Source: Candidatus Accumulibacter affinis
GTDB lineage: Bacteria > Pseudomonadota > Gammaproteobacteria > Burkholderiales > Rhodocyclaceae
DNA length: 64,000 nt
Reading direction: 5' to 3'
Assembly: GCA_016713625.1 (NCBI GenBank)
Contig: JADJOT010000009.1
Coordinates: forward strand, 806,001 to 870,000
Positions 38,241 through 47,071 of this stretch are shown in pieces; position 1 is the stretch's first letter; each line of letters starts with the position of its first letter. The notes beneath the pieces were generated by a model. It worked only from the letters and a program-made list of their open reading frames with translations, was not told the origin of the DNA and did no database searches. The position numbers were made by a program, and so were the translations under genes.

Positions 38241-39014
38241 TTTCCAACCTCCAACAAATTAACATCAGTCAAAACGGGTAGCCCGCAAAGCGCTGCCCGC
38301 GATTTCCCTGGCTCCGACGGCAAGCGGATACCGGTGATTCCTTGCTGCACAACCATCCGAACAGCGACCCGAACAGCCACCCTGCGCCGGACAGGCGTCC
38401 GCCAGTTGCCGCACGCGCAGCGACCGGCAGGCGCGCCAACCTGCCAAGCGCCGACAAGCTGCCCCCACCGCTGGCCGGCGGCGGCGGAAGTGGCAGCGGA
38501 TGGGCTGAGTTCATCATGGTTGACGGATAAGCAGAAACGGTGACGCCGCTGGCAGGAAAGCCGCAGTAGAAGCTCCTTTGGCCATCGGTAGTCAGTGCAG
38601 AATGCAACCCCAGGAAAGTCCCTGATCGGCTGCTATTCTGCACCGCACAATGCAATTCTACTCCTCTGCGCGCGAATTGTTCACCCCCTGGGCGGTTCTC
38701 GGCAGGATTATTTGGCAGGCCTCCGCAAGCGCTTGCAATGCACCGTTAAATAGCCTTCTGCAAGGCGCGCCGGGGCCAATTTTCGGAGCGTGTGTGGTTG
38801 CCGGCGGCGGCCTCTGTCGCCGCACCGCGTTGCGCGGTATAGTATCGCTTTGTTGCGCTGCGGTGCTGCGGTGCTGCCGGCAGAAGATGCATGCCCTGTT
38901 GCGGGCGCGGTTGGCGGCGGCAGCCGCCGGGCCGTTGCACACTGGGCAGGTAGCGAAGCTGATCTGCGCCCGTCTTGGCGGCGCCCAGCGCAGGTGTCCT
39001 GGAGGGGAGGAGAA
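38241..39014. other. Divergent region between PhaC-like gene and acyl-CoA ligase, no gene recognised
   Basis: This 774-base stretch carries only short open frames without homology. It contains a perfect 12-bp palindrome GCAAGCGCTTGC at 38725-38736 and several TGCA-type motifs nearby (38640-38655, 38733-38745), reminiscent of PhaR-type sites but too degenerate to call. A GTATAGTAT hexamer-like sequence at about 38837 could be a -10 for the ligase gene. Confidence 0.4.
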
Positions 39015-40553
39015 ATGCTGCAACTTGCAACCGTGGTCGAACATCACGCCGAATTTCGAGGCGATCAGGTGGCCGTCGTTTTCGAGCAGGAGCGTCTGAA
39101 CTGGCGCCAGTTCGCCGCGCGCGTCGGCCGTTGTGCGCAACTGCTGCAGTCACTCGGAGTAAAAAGGGGGGACCGGGTGGCGACGGTGCTCGCCAACTGC
39201 CGGGAACTCCTCGAAGTTTACTGGGCGGTTCCCTCGATCGGCGCCGTGCTGGTGCCGCTGAGTCCACTATTGATGGCTTCCGGGCTCGCCAGCCTGCTGC
39301 GCGATTCAGGAGCCGTCTGCCTGATCACGCAGCGATCGATGGCCCCCATTCTCGAACAACTGCACGACGAACTGCCGCAGTTGCCGGCGGATCGTATCCT
39401 GATGATCGACGGCGCGACTCCCGCGTACCCGGGCTACTCGGCGCAGCTCGAAAACTTGCCCGAGGGGCGGCCCGCGCCGGTTTCGGTCAGCCAGGATGAG
39501 CTGTTCAACGTAATGTATACGAGTGGCACCACCGGTCTGCCGAAAGGGATCATGCACAGCCATTTCGTGCGCTCCATGTACTGCACGCTATTCGCTTCGG
39601 CATGGCGGATGCGTCCCGAGTCGGTGGTCCTGCACACCGGCGCGATCGTCTTCAACGGCGCTTTCGTGACCCTCATGCCCTGCTTCTATCTCGGCGCGCG
39701 TTACGTCCTGCAACGCCAGTTCGACGCCGAAGAGGCCATCGAAATCATCGCCCGTGAGGGTGTCACGCACACCATGATGGTGCCGGCACAGATCATCGCC
39801 CTGCTCAATTCGCCAAACTTCTCCGCCGAGCGCCTGTCGTCGCTGGAAATGATCCTCTCGCTGGGGGCGCCCCTCTATCAGGAACACAAGGACCTCCTCA
39901 ATCGCCTGCTGCCCGACCGCTTCTACGAACTCTACGGGCTTACCGAAGGTTTCTGGACGATTCTCGACAAGACGCAGTCGCTGCGCAAAGCCGGTTCGGT
40001 CGGGTCGCCGCCCTGTTTTTTCCAGATGCGCATCGTCCGCGACGACGGCAGCGACGCCGCCGCCGGCGAAGTCGGCGAGATCGTCGGCCGCGGCCCCTCG
40101 CTGATGCTCGGCTACTACGGCCGTCCGGACCTCACCGAGCAGGCGATCCGCGACGGCTGGCTATACACCGGCGACCTTGGCTACGCCGACGACGAAGGCT
40201 ACCTTTACCTGGTCGACCGCAAGAAGGACATGATCGATAGCGGCGGCGTCAAAATCTACCCGAAAGACATCGAAGAGGTCGCCGCCCGCCACCCGGCAGT
40301 CCGCGACGTCGCCGTGTTCGGAGTCGCCCACGAAAAATGGGGCGAAACACCCGTTGCAGCAGTCGTACTGCGGGCCAACGCTGCGGTCCGCGCCGACGAA
40401 CTGCGCGACTGGATCAACGAACGCGTCGGCGCGCGCTATCAGCGCCTGCACGCCGTGCAGATCCTCGACGATTTTCCGCGCAACGCCGCCGGCAAGACCC
40501 TCAAGCGGGAGATGCGCGACGCCTACCAGCCAGCGAACGGCGACGATCACTGA
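39015..40553 (+). CDS. AMP-dependent acyl-CoA ligase (long-chain fatty-acid-CoA ligase family)
   Basis: The 512-residue ANL-family enzyme activates a carboxylic acid as acyl-AMP and transfers it to CoA. Motifs: P-loop YTSGTTGLPKGI, adenylate-binding YELYGLTEG, hinge region GWLYTGDLGYADDEGYLYLVDRKKDMI, and the catalytic lysine near the end in AAGKTLKRE. The start at 39015 is directly preceded by GGAGGGGAGGAG; the upstream open frame is not coding. The acid substrate cannot be read from sequence. A short degenerate copy of its last 25 codons lies at 44201. Confidence 0.9.
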   Translation: MLQLATVVEHHAEFRGDQVAVVFEQERLNWRQFAARVGRCAQLLQSLGVKRGDRVATVLANCRELLEVYWAVPSIGAVLVPLSPLLMASGLASLLRDSGAVCLITQRSMAPILEQLHDELPQLPADRILMIDGATPAYPGYSAQLENLPEGRPAPVSVSQDELFNVMYTSGTTGLPKGIMHSHFVRSMYCTLFASAWRMRPESVVLHTGAIVFNGAFVTLMPCFYLGARYVLQRQFDAEEAIEIIAREGVTHTMMVPAQIIALLNSPNFSAERLSSLEMILSLGAPLYQEHKDLLNRLLPDRFYELYGLTEGFWTILDKTQSLRKAGSVGSPPCFFQMRIVRDDGSDAAAGEVGEIVGRGPSLMLGYYGRPDLTEQAIRDGWLYTGDLGYADDEGYLYLVDRKKDMIDSGGVKIYPKDIEEVAARHPAVRDVAVFGVAHEKWGETPVAAVVLRANAAVRADELRDWINERVGARYQRLHAVQILDDFPRNAAGKTLKREMRDAYQPANGDDH

Positions 40554-40603
40554 AATTGCCGGCGACAGCCGTCTCGAGGGCGTCGGGTTACGCCCTGCGG
40601 GCT

Positions 40604-42259
40604 CTTAAGAAACTCCTCTCAACTGGTTGATCTTATATGCATGTTTTATGCTGGTTGTTCAGTGGGGACGAGCTTCATGCCGAGCTTCTGGGCGCGCTGT
40701 GCCAGTTGGCGGAGAACGCGCTGGTGGTAACGCTGCTCGTAGTAGTCCTGGCCCTGGTCGGTGTACTCTTGGCCCTTGGTGAGCAGGGTGTAGATCAGCC
40801 GCGCCAGCTTTGTGGGCTGCCGCGGTCACGGCCTTGGGCTTGTCCATACGCGAGCACAAGCGTCTGAAGTACGCGCCGAGCGCGGACTGGCTGGTTCTCA
40901 GCGCTGCGGCGGCCAAGCGCAGGGCCTGGGCCGCGCGGTTGGCACAACGCTTGGTCTTGCCGCTCATCACCTTGCCACCGGTGATCTTGGTGCCGGGGCA
41001 CAAACCCAGCCAGCTCGCGAAGTGGCCCTCCGTGGGAAAGCGTGACATGTCGGCCCCGGTCTCGCTGATGACCGCCAGAGCGGTGGTCACATCGATGCCG
41101 TCGATGCGCGTCAAGTCCACGCCGCACATCTTGAACAGTTGGGTACGCAGATCGAACTTCGGCGCATTGCGTGGCCGACTGCGCTTCTTGCCTTTGGCTG
41201 GGTCGCCTTCATGAACCTCCAGCCGCTTCAACTGCGCTTCGATCTCCTGATCGCATTCAGCCAGTTGCGTGCCGATAAAGTCGAAGGCGGCCAGCGCCTG
41301 CTTGAGCGCGAACAAGTGCTCGACCCGCCAGTGGCCTTGCAGGCTCTTGGCGATTTCATCGACGCTAGCGTGGATGCGCACGTTCTTCATCGCACCCAGC
41401 ACCTGACCATCACGCTCGCCGGCCACGATGGCGCGCAGGATCTTCTGGCCGGTCTCGCCCACCACGTCGGAGATGACGTTGGCCAGTTGAACGTTCATCT
41501 GCGTGAGCGCCTTTGCATGTGCTGTACCTCTCTGGCCTGGCTGCGCAACAGCATGCCGCGCTGGCGCCACAGCGAGCGCAACACACACACCTGATCGGCT
41601 GGGCGAAACGCACCGCTGAGCAGGCCGTAGGTCATGAGTTGCTGAATCCACTGACAGTCGAGCACGTCGGACTTGCGGCCCGAAACGTTCTTCACGTGAC
41701 GCGCGTTGACCAGCAGCACCGTGAAGCCACGCGACTCCAGCAACTCGAACAGGGGATCCAGTACACGCCGGACTCCATCGCCACCGTATCCACCCGGCAG
41801 GCCTGAAGCCAATCAGCAATGGCATTGAGGTCAACCGTGAAGCTGGGAAACTCGCGCACCGGCTCATCGTCCCGGTCAGGCGGTACGGCCACAAAGTGCG
41901 CCGCGCTGCCGATGTCAATTCCTGCCGCATTGGGGTGGGTGATCGTCAGTGCCACTCGGGACTGACCCGGCTTGAGTCTGAGGCTTCGATTGCGTTGAGC
42001 CATGGCGTGCTCCATCATTCGTTCAGAAAGGTGGCGCCGCCTCGGGTACGTCGTCTTGCTCACTCTCTTAAACGGGATATCCGCCTGCACACTGCCAAGC
42101 CGATTCACCAATGTCGATGACGTCACCCATGACCACGCTAACCCACGGGCATTACGCACCATTGCTACATCGGTCTTCCGCGGCACCGCCGTCCACTTTG
42201 CCACAACGCCGCAACCCCGTGTTTCTTCGGCGCGATTTGCGGCAGCGGGCCGATTACTT
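40604..42259 (-). mobile_element. Decayed IS110-family element inserted at a REP-like palindrome
   Basis: The boundaries are inferred, not from terminal repeats (IS110 elements usually lack them). On the left is half a REP-like palindrome (GTCGGGTTACGCCC from 40582), and on the right is the other half (CTAACCCGACCTACG from 42261), with about 1,656 bases between. The transposase runs on the minus strand and is broken. Bases 42004-42259, upstream of the transposase start, are the non-coding end where IS110-group elements encode the bridge RNA; I could not fold it by eye. Confidence 0.6.
40646..42003 (-). pseudogene. IS110-family transposase, at least three frameshifts
   Basis: Pieced together, the frames give an IS110 DEDD transposase. 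The first segment is MAQRNRSLRLKPGQSRVALT with AAGIDIGSAAHFVAVP and AMES-GVYW. A one-base loss at about 41755 leads to LFELLESRGFTVLLVNARHVKNV. Another loss at about 41515 leads to KALTQMNVQLANVISD and the Transposase_20 part (GIDVTTALAVISETGADMS, HFASWLGLCPG). A one-base gain near 40830 shifts the last 60 residues, which would end at 40646. A Thr codon is also missing in the AMES(T)GVYW motif. As written it cannot make a full enzyme. Confidence 0.85.
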
Positions 42260-42362
42260 CGCTAACCCGACCTACGCACTACTACCCGAACAACGTCTCT
42301 CGGATGAATCAGGACGGCACCAGCGTTCGCTTCACGCGACGGTGCGCCCTGCCAAATGGAAT

Positions 42363-44076
42363 GGGTGTGGATCTTTTCGGCCACGAGGGATTGCTTGCGG
42401 ATCAAAGACATGATTTATCAGTGGGTTGTCAAAGATGCCTCGGAGGTGGTAGGTAACGGCTTTCAAGCTGATTACCTATGCCCAGGAGGCCCCTTGAGAT
42501 GTCAGGAGAGACCAAAGAGACCTGTTTTGACGAGTTTGTCGCGGCTCGCGAGCAGTTTGAGAAACTGATGGGTGAACTGCGATCGGATTCGGCACGAATC
42601 CTGGAGCATGGGGAGGTCGAATCCCTGATCGCGCGCGAGGGGAATGAGTTGTTGCGGCGCTTGATGCAGGGGTACCTGGATCAACGAGCGGCGGCGGAAG
42701 AAAGGTGTGAAGTAGTGACCGGGGCGGACGGAGCGGAGCGGCGGCATTGCCGAGCCAGAAGCCGATCGCTGGCGACGGTGTTCGGCGGAGTGACGGTCAG
42801 GCGCCTGGGGTACAGCGGAGCCCGGCTGAAGAGTGTTTTCCCGTTGGATGCTGCGCTGAATCTGCCGCCGAACCAATACTCCCAAGGGGTGCGACGCAAG
42901 GTAGGGTTGGAAGTGGCCAAGGGCTCGTTCGAAGAGGCGGTGAAGGCCATCCAGGAAGGCACGGGTGGTGAAGTACCGAAGCGACAAGCCGAAGAACTGT
43001 CACGGGCGATCAGCGTGGATTTTGACGAGTTTTACGCCAGTCGGCCGGTAGAGGACGCTCGTCGGCCGGTAGAGGAAGCCAGTGCGCCTGAGGAGGAAGC
43101 CGGGCCGGCAGCAGCGATCTGCTGGTGATGAGTACCGATGGCAAGGGCATTGTCGTGCGTCAGCAAGACCTTCGAGAGGCGACGCGTAAGAAGGCGGAAG
43201 CGACGACGCACAAACTCAAAGCCCGTCTGAGTAAAGGCGAGAAGCGCAATCGTAAGCGGATGGCCACGGTCGCCTCGGTATACGAGGTGGCCCCGCATCT
43301 GCGGACCGCCGAGCAGATCATGGGGCAAGACGAGTCAACCGCGCCGAAGCGGCCCAAAGTACAGAACAAGCGGGTGGGCCAGCCTACGTCAGACCCCGGC
43401 GGAAGTGATCGAGGAGATGTTCGCCGAAGCCGAGCGTCGTGACCCCAAGCATGAACGAAGGTGGTTGGTGCTGGTCGATGGCCAGGAAGCTCAACAGCGG
43501 GAAGTCGAAGTGGCGATTGCGCGCCACCGAACGGACGTGGTGGTCATTCAGGATTTCGTGCATGTCCTCGAATACTTGTGGAAAGCCGCCTACTGCTTCC
43601 ACGCAGATGGCACGCAGGAAGCCGAAACTTGGGTGCTGGAGCGCGCCTACGCCCTACCCAGGGAAAGTCAGCGACGTGGCCGCGGGGATGCGCCGCAGCG
43701 CCACCCGCCAAGGCATCTCGCAAGAGGCGCGAGCGCCGGTCGACAAGTGTGCCGACTACCTGCTCAAGAACAAAGAACGTTTCGACTATGCCACCGCCCT
43801 GGCCAACGGCTGGCCGATCGCCACCGGAATCATCGAGGGCGCTTGTCGTCACCTGGTCAAGGACCGCATGGACCTCACCGGCGCCCGCTGGAGTCTGGAC
43901 GGCGCGGAAGCGGTGCTCCGCTTGCGCTCCCTTCGTGCCAGCGGCGACTTCGAGGAGTACATGGCCTTTCACCATCGCCAAGAGCGCCAGCGCAACTATC
44001 TGTCGGCACCGCAGAACAATGACACCAAAATGGCTGCGTGATCGCAGGGAAATCGTGGCTCAAAAGAGCCACACCC
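42363..44076 (+). mobile_element. ISKra4-family insertion sequence, 9-bp target duplication
   Basis: The ends are 24-bp imperfect inverted repeats at 42363-42386 and 44053-44076 (21 of 24 match), beginning GGGTGTGG, and each is itself a GTGGCTC/GAGCCAC-type stem. Direct repeats AAATGGAAT flank the element at 42354-42362 and 44077-44085, so the insertion is exactly defined at 1,714 bases. The single transposase gene is frameshifted. Confidence 0.88.
42499..44041 (+). pseudogene. ISKra4-family transposase, three frameshifts
   Basis: The protein starts at ATG 42499 (MSGETKETCFDEF) and reads as an ISKra4 transposase through LNLPPNQYSQGVRRKVGLE. The frame changes near 43115 (to LLVMSTDGKGIVV), near 43385 (to TPAEVIEEMFAEAERR) and near 43660 (to GKVSDVAAGMRRSATRQGI). 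The end, WPIATGIIEGACRHLVKDRMD followed by LTGARW, is the family's catalytic C-terminal signature. All parts are present, so decay or indel error is recent. Confidence 0.85.
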
Positions 44077-44098
44077 AAATGGAATTCAGTACCCGTAG

Positions 44099-44128
44099 GT
44101 CGGGTTAGCCCACCGGGCGTAACCCGAC
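44099..44128. repeat. REP-like palindrome, complete copy
   Basis: GTCGGGTTA (44099-44107) pairs with TAACCCGAC (44120-44128), with an additional GCCC/GGGC inner stem. The related half copies at 40582 and 42261, the split copy at 47051/50688, the copy at 50720 and the half copy at 50811 show a family of this element clustered between 40.5 and 50.9 kb. Confidence 0.8.
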
Positions 44129-44200
44129 ACCCAACGCTGCCACCCGGCGACGCCGATTTCGCTACTCGCTGGCGGCTGCTCAAAACCTGGTTCACCAAGC

Positions 44201-44275
44201 ATTCCGCACCACGCCGCCGGTTAGACCCTCAAGCGAGAGCTGCGCGACGCCTACCGACCAGCGAACGGCGACGAT
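44201..44275 (+). pseudogene. 3' fragment of a second acyl-CoA ligase gene
   Basis: Bases 44201-44275 encode IPHHAAG-stop-TLKRELRDAYRPANGDD, matching the end of the ligase at 40553 (FPRNAAGKTLKREMRDAYQPANGDDH). The catalytic lysine codon AAG is TAG here. The upstream part of the copy is missing, so this is a relic of a tandem duplicate or of a recombination between two ligase paralogues. Confidence 0.85.
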
Positions 44276-44329
44276 CCCCAGGCTGATCGCGGTCAGCGCA
44301 AGCCATCTGCTGCGGCTCCCGGGCAACCC

Positions 44330-44626
44330 TCACGCAATCGCCGCCGGCAGCCCCGTCCAGACGATTCCGGCGGGCAGGCTGGCGCGCCCGACGCGGCCCT
44401 GGAAACCACGTGCCGGCAGCGCGTAGCAGCGCACGTCGTCTTCGAGCGGCTTGATCAGCGCGTCGATCTCTTCCAGGCAGCGATCCTTGGCCGCCTCGCT
44501 GCCGACCAGCAGGAAGATGCTGTATTCGAGCGGCGTCGCGTGCTTGCACATCTCCCGATGCACCCGCAGCAGGCGCCGCGGGTTGCTGATGTCGTAGCCG
44601 ATAACGAAGGCCAGCTCAGAACTCAT
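44330..44626 (-). CDS. cas2: CRISPR-associated Cas2 (second copy, downstream of cas1)
   Basis: Cas2 forms the dimeric core of the Cas1-Cas2 integrase. The 98-residue protein has the ferredoxin-like Cas2 beginning LAFVIGYDISNPRRLLRVHREM (Asp at the usual beta-1 end) and YSIFLLVG at the second strand. It overlaps the cas1 stop by 11 bases, so translation is coupled. A different Cas2-like gene lies on the other side of cas1. The sequences are only distantly alike, so this is not a recent duplication. Confidence 0.85.
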   Translation of the reverse strand: MSSELAFVIGYDISNPRRLLRVHREMCKHATPLEYSIFLLVGSEAAKDRCLEEIDALIKPLEDDVRCYALPARGFQGRVGRASLPAGIVWTGLPAAIA

Positions 44627-45629
44627 CGTCGTCGGCAGCCGTGGTCGTGGCGTCTGCGTCGTCGTCGCGGCTCGGCGAGCAGGGTGCAAGCACCGCTGCG
44701 ACCTGCCCGATGGCGTTCGTCACGTCGCTCACATTCTCGGCCAGCAGCTTGCGCAGGCGGGCCGCCAGCGCCTCCCACTCGGCGTAGAAGCGCGCCCGTC
44801 CGGCCTTGCCGAGCAGGCAGCCGGCTTCGCTGTGCGTGAAATCCTCCGGGCGCAGCTTCTCGGAGCGGAAGAGCATCAGGACATGCCGGTCGACCTCGAC
44901 GCGCAGGGGCTCGACCAGGTCGCAGGCCAGCGACTCGCGAGCAAAATCGAGCGCGTGATAGAAGCCGACGAAAGGATCCAGCCCGGCACCGTACAGCGCC
45001 AACACCGCTTCCGCGTGCAGCAGCGTATAGCCGAGCGAGAGCATGGCATTCGCCGGATCGCGCGGTGGCCGGCGGTTGCGGCCAGTGAAATGCAGGCGCT
45101 CGGGCAGCAGGTCGGCGAAGCCCTCGAAATAGGCCGCCGCGCCGGCGCCCTCGAGGCCGCGCAGCGAAGCGATCGCCGGCTGCGCGTCCACCGCCGCGAT
45201 GCTCGTCGCCAGACGCTGCAGCGACAGCGTCAGCAGGTAGCGCGAACGCGGCTCGCTGTCACGGCGCTCGGCGAGAAAAGCTGCCTGCGTGCGCAACTTG
45301 GCCTCGACGATGGCGCGGGAAAAGCGCAGACAGAAGTCGCCATCGAGCGACAGCCGATACTGCGCCACCCGCCGTGCCGCGTCGTTGTGCGGCCGCCCGA
45401 GCAGCATCGTCGGCACCGCCTTGCGGCCCGAGAGCACCACCACGCCGATGCTGCGTTCGCCGAGCTTGCCGAGCAGCGACGACGACAGCGTCACGTCGCC
45501 GCGCAGGAACACCCGCGACAGGGGTGCCAGCGGCACCGTGCCGATGCGCTCGCCGTTCTCGTAGAACACCAGCGCCTCGCCATCCGCTTTCAGGGTCACG
45601 CCGCGTCGGTCGACATACAGGCTGGTCAT
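44616..45629 (-). CDS. cas1: CRISPR-associated endonuclease Cas1
   Basis: Cas1 is the integrase that inserts new spacers. From 45629 (MTSLYVDRRGVTL) it has 337 residues. The N-terminal beta domain is followed by the helical domain with the metal site: Glu in AAAYFEGFADLLP, His in DPFVGFYHALDFARESLA, and Asp/Glu in CDLVEPLRVEVD. The last 30 residues are an acidic low-complexity tail (DDDADATTTAADDDEF) that is not part of the fold. It lies between two cas2-like genes. Confidence 0.93.
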   Translation of the reverse strand: MTSLYVDRRGVTLKADGEALVFYENGERIGTVPLAPLSRVFLRGDVTLSSSLLGKLGERSIGVVVLSGRKAVPTMLLGRPHNDAARRVAQYRLSLDGDFCLRFSRAIVEAKLRTQAAFLAERRDSEPRSRYLLTLSLQRLATSIAAVDAQPAIASLRGLEGAGAAAYFEGFADLLPERLHFTGRNRRPPRDPANAMLSLGYTLLHAEAVLALYGAGLDPFVGFYHALDFARESLACDLVEPLRVEVDRHVLMLFRSEKLRPEDFTHSEAGCLLGKAGRARFYAEWEALAARLRKLLAENVSDVTNAIGQVAAVLAPCSPSRDDDADATTTAADDDEF

Positions 45630-45655
45630 CGCTTCTCTCCTTCCATGACGGTTAG

Positions 45656-45943
45656 TCAGACGATCAGGAAAACGTCGGTTACCGGCTGCGTCGCCCGGCC
45701 CAGCAGGTCGCGCGCCATGCGCGGATCGAGCTGGAAAATGTGCGCCCGGTCCGAAGCGAGATCGAGCAGTTCGGGCAGGGTCTCGCGCACCTCGCGCAGC
45801 TCGGCGGGAGTCAGCCAGCACTCGAAGAACGATTTCTGGCCGCCAACCTTGTAGCCCGTCAGGTACTTCTGTACGCGCCGGCGCAGCGGCGTTTTGCATA
45901 CGTCGTAGCAGACCAGGTAGAGGGTTCGCGCTGCATCGCTCAT
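45656..45943 (-). CDS. cas2: CRISPR-associated Cas2 (first copy, upstream of cas1)
   Basis: A 95-residue Cas2: LYLVCYDVCKTPLRRRVQKYL gives the first strand with Asp and the helix, and GGQKSFFECWLTPAEL the second strand. The start is placed at 45943 (MSDAARTLYL); the frame upstream encodes a stretch without homology. It precedes cas1 by 26 bases. This copy is closer to the commonest Cas2 pattern (Phe-Glu-Cys) than the downstream one. Confidence 0.88.
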   Translation of the reverse strand: MSDAARTLYLVCYDVCKTPLRRRVQKYLTGYKVGGQKSFFECWLTPAELREVRETLPELLDLASDRAHIFQLDPRMARDLLGRATQPVTDVFLIV

Positions 45944-46159
45944 GTCGCCACGATAGGCCATGGCGGTCTCGATGTCCGACTCGGCAAGCTTGCCGTCAGG
46001 GTCGCCGAAGCGGGTAGGAGGCTGCGGATGGCCAGGGTGGCCGGCAAGCGGTTGGACTCGGGGCGGATCCTCGCCAGCGCGCCGGCGAGCGGCGCTGACA
46101 GCCGCGCCGCGGCCTTCGAGCGCCTGCACCCGCCCTTGCGGCCAAGCTGGCGGGCGCTT

Positions 46160-46257
46160 TCAAGTCGTGCGCGGGTGCGCTCTACCGTCAGTTCGCGCTC
46201 CATTTCTGCCAGGCTGGCCATGATATGGAAAAAGAACCGGCCTGAGGGCGCACCGGT
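46160..46257 (-). pseudogene. Serine recombinase (resolvase/invertase) fragment
   Basis: The frame reads TGAPSGRFFFHIMASLAEMERELTVERTR and QLGRKGG, the end of the catalytic domain and E helix of Tn3-type resolvases, and then loses similarity. Both the N-terminal catalytic serine part and the C-terminal helix-turn-helix are missing. The 215 bases between this fragment and cas2 (45944-46159) hold no recognisable gene. Confidence 0.8.
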
Positions 46258-46276
46258 AGCCGATCAACATCGCACC

Positions 46277-46651
46277 TCAGCCCCTCGACTGCAATGGCAG
46301 CACGCGCAAGCGCGTGCGGGCCGGATCAATGGTAAGTAAGGCACCTTCTTCCAACTCGTATGCCATCTGCTGCAGAGCAGCGATCACTTGCTTACCAATT
46401 ATCTCCGGGCTGACATCCTCGGCCCGGATCTGCACGACGCTGGGCTTTTTACCGTGACTGGCAGCAAGGATTGCGCTGAAGTCCAGATCGTGGGTGAGCA
46501 CCACATGGTTGTTCGCTCTGGCGTAGGCCATGATCTCCGAGTCCGGCGCGTTCTTCGCGCCGACCGTTGACCAGTGAGCCGCCTCAATGCCGACGCTGGC
46601 CAATACGCCCACCCAGCGCGGCGACAGGTTCATATCGATGATCAGCTTCAC
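46277..46651 (-). CDS. DUF5615 (PIN-like) toxin of a type II toxin-antitoxin pair
   Basis: The 124-residue protein begins MKLIIDMNLSPRWVGVL, with the acidic residue of the Mut7-C/PIN-like fold, and has VLTHDLDFSAILA with a second acidic cluster. DUF5615 proteins paired with DUF433 are predicted RNase toxins. Its ATG overlaps the stop of the DUF433 gene (ATGA), so the two are translationally coupled. Confidence 0.85.
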   Translation of the reverse strand: MKLIIDMNLSPRWVGVLASVGIEAAHWSTVGAKNAPDSEIMAYARANNHVVLTHDLDFSAILAASHGKKPSVVQIRAEDVSPEIIGKQVIAALQQMAYELEEGALLTIDPARTRLRVLPLQSRG

Positions 46652-46878
46652 GCACTGACCAGAATAACCTCACGTTCCTCGGATCGCCAGGCGGCATAGC
46701 GAAGTGCCTGCAGGATGTCCTCGCGTTCAAGATAGGGGTAGTCGGCGAGAACTTCATCGACGCTGTGCCCCGCACCGATCTGACCGACGACCATGCCGAC
46801 GGTGACGCGCATGCCGCGGATGCAGGCCTTGCCACCCATTACATCGGGCTCCTGGGTGATGCGATTCAATTGTCCCAT
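46648..46878 (-). CDS. DUF433 antitoxin
   Basis: A 76-residue VapB-type DNA-binding protein: NRITQEPDVMGGKACIRGMRVTV and EVLADYPYLEREDILQALRYAAW are the DUF433 signature, a small helix-turn-helix. The start at 46878 has a GAGCAGAGG ribosome site. It precedes and overlaps the DUF5615 toxin gene. Like most antitoxins it probably represses its own promoter. Confidence 0.85.
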   Translation of the reverse strand: MGQLNRITQEPDVMGGKACIRGMRVTVGMVVGQIGAGHSVDEVLADYPYLEREDILQALRYAAWRSEEREVILVSA

Positions 46879-47050
46879 CCTCTGCTCCTTCTCGAAACTC
46901 ACTGTCATGGTAGCGGTTTGACAATATGGCTTCAAGAGCGGCAACAGATCATCATGGAGCCAGTCGACGTGATCGAGCGCCTGTGCAACGAGTTCCTCAC
47001 GCACGGCACACGCCGGGCCGCCGCGGCTTCGCTGTCAGTGGTAGTTGTAG

Positions 47051-47071
47051 GTCGGGTTAGCGTAGCGTAAC
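47051..47071. repeat. REP-like palindrome, left part, split by the group II intron
   Basis: GTCGGGTTA at 47051-47059 is followed by GCGTAGCGTAAC up to 47071. The matching CCGAC is found at 50688-50692, directly after the proposed intron end. Joined, they make a complete GTCGGGTTA...TAACCCGAC palindrome. Confidence 0.75.

Noticed and set aside
38269..38655. 128-codon minus-strand frame in the gap before the PhaC-like gene
   Set aside because: Pro/Ser/Arg-rich composition, no ribosome site and no domain; treated as non-coding.
46880..47004. Longer DUF433 protein starting at 47004
   Set aside because: The extra 42 residues have no family match; the start at 46878 has a clear ribosome site.
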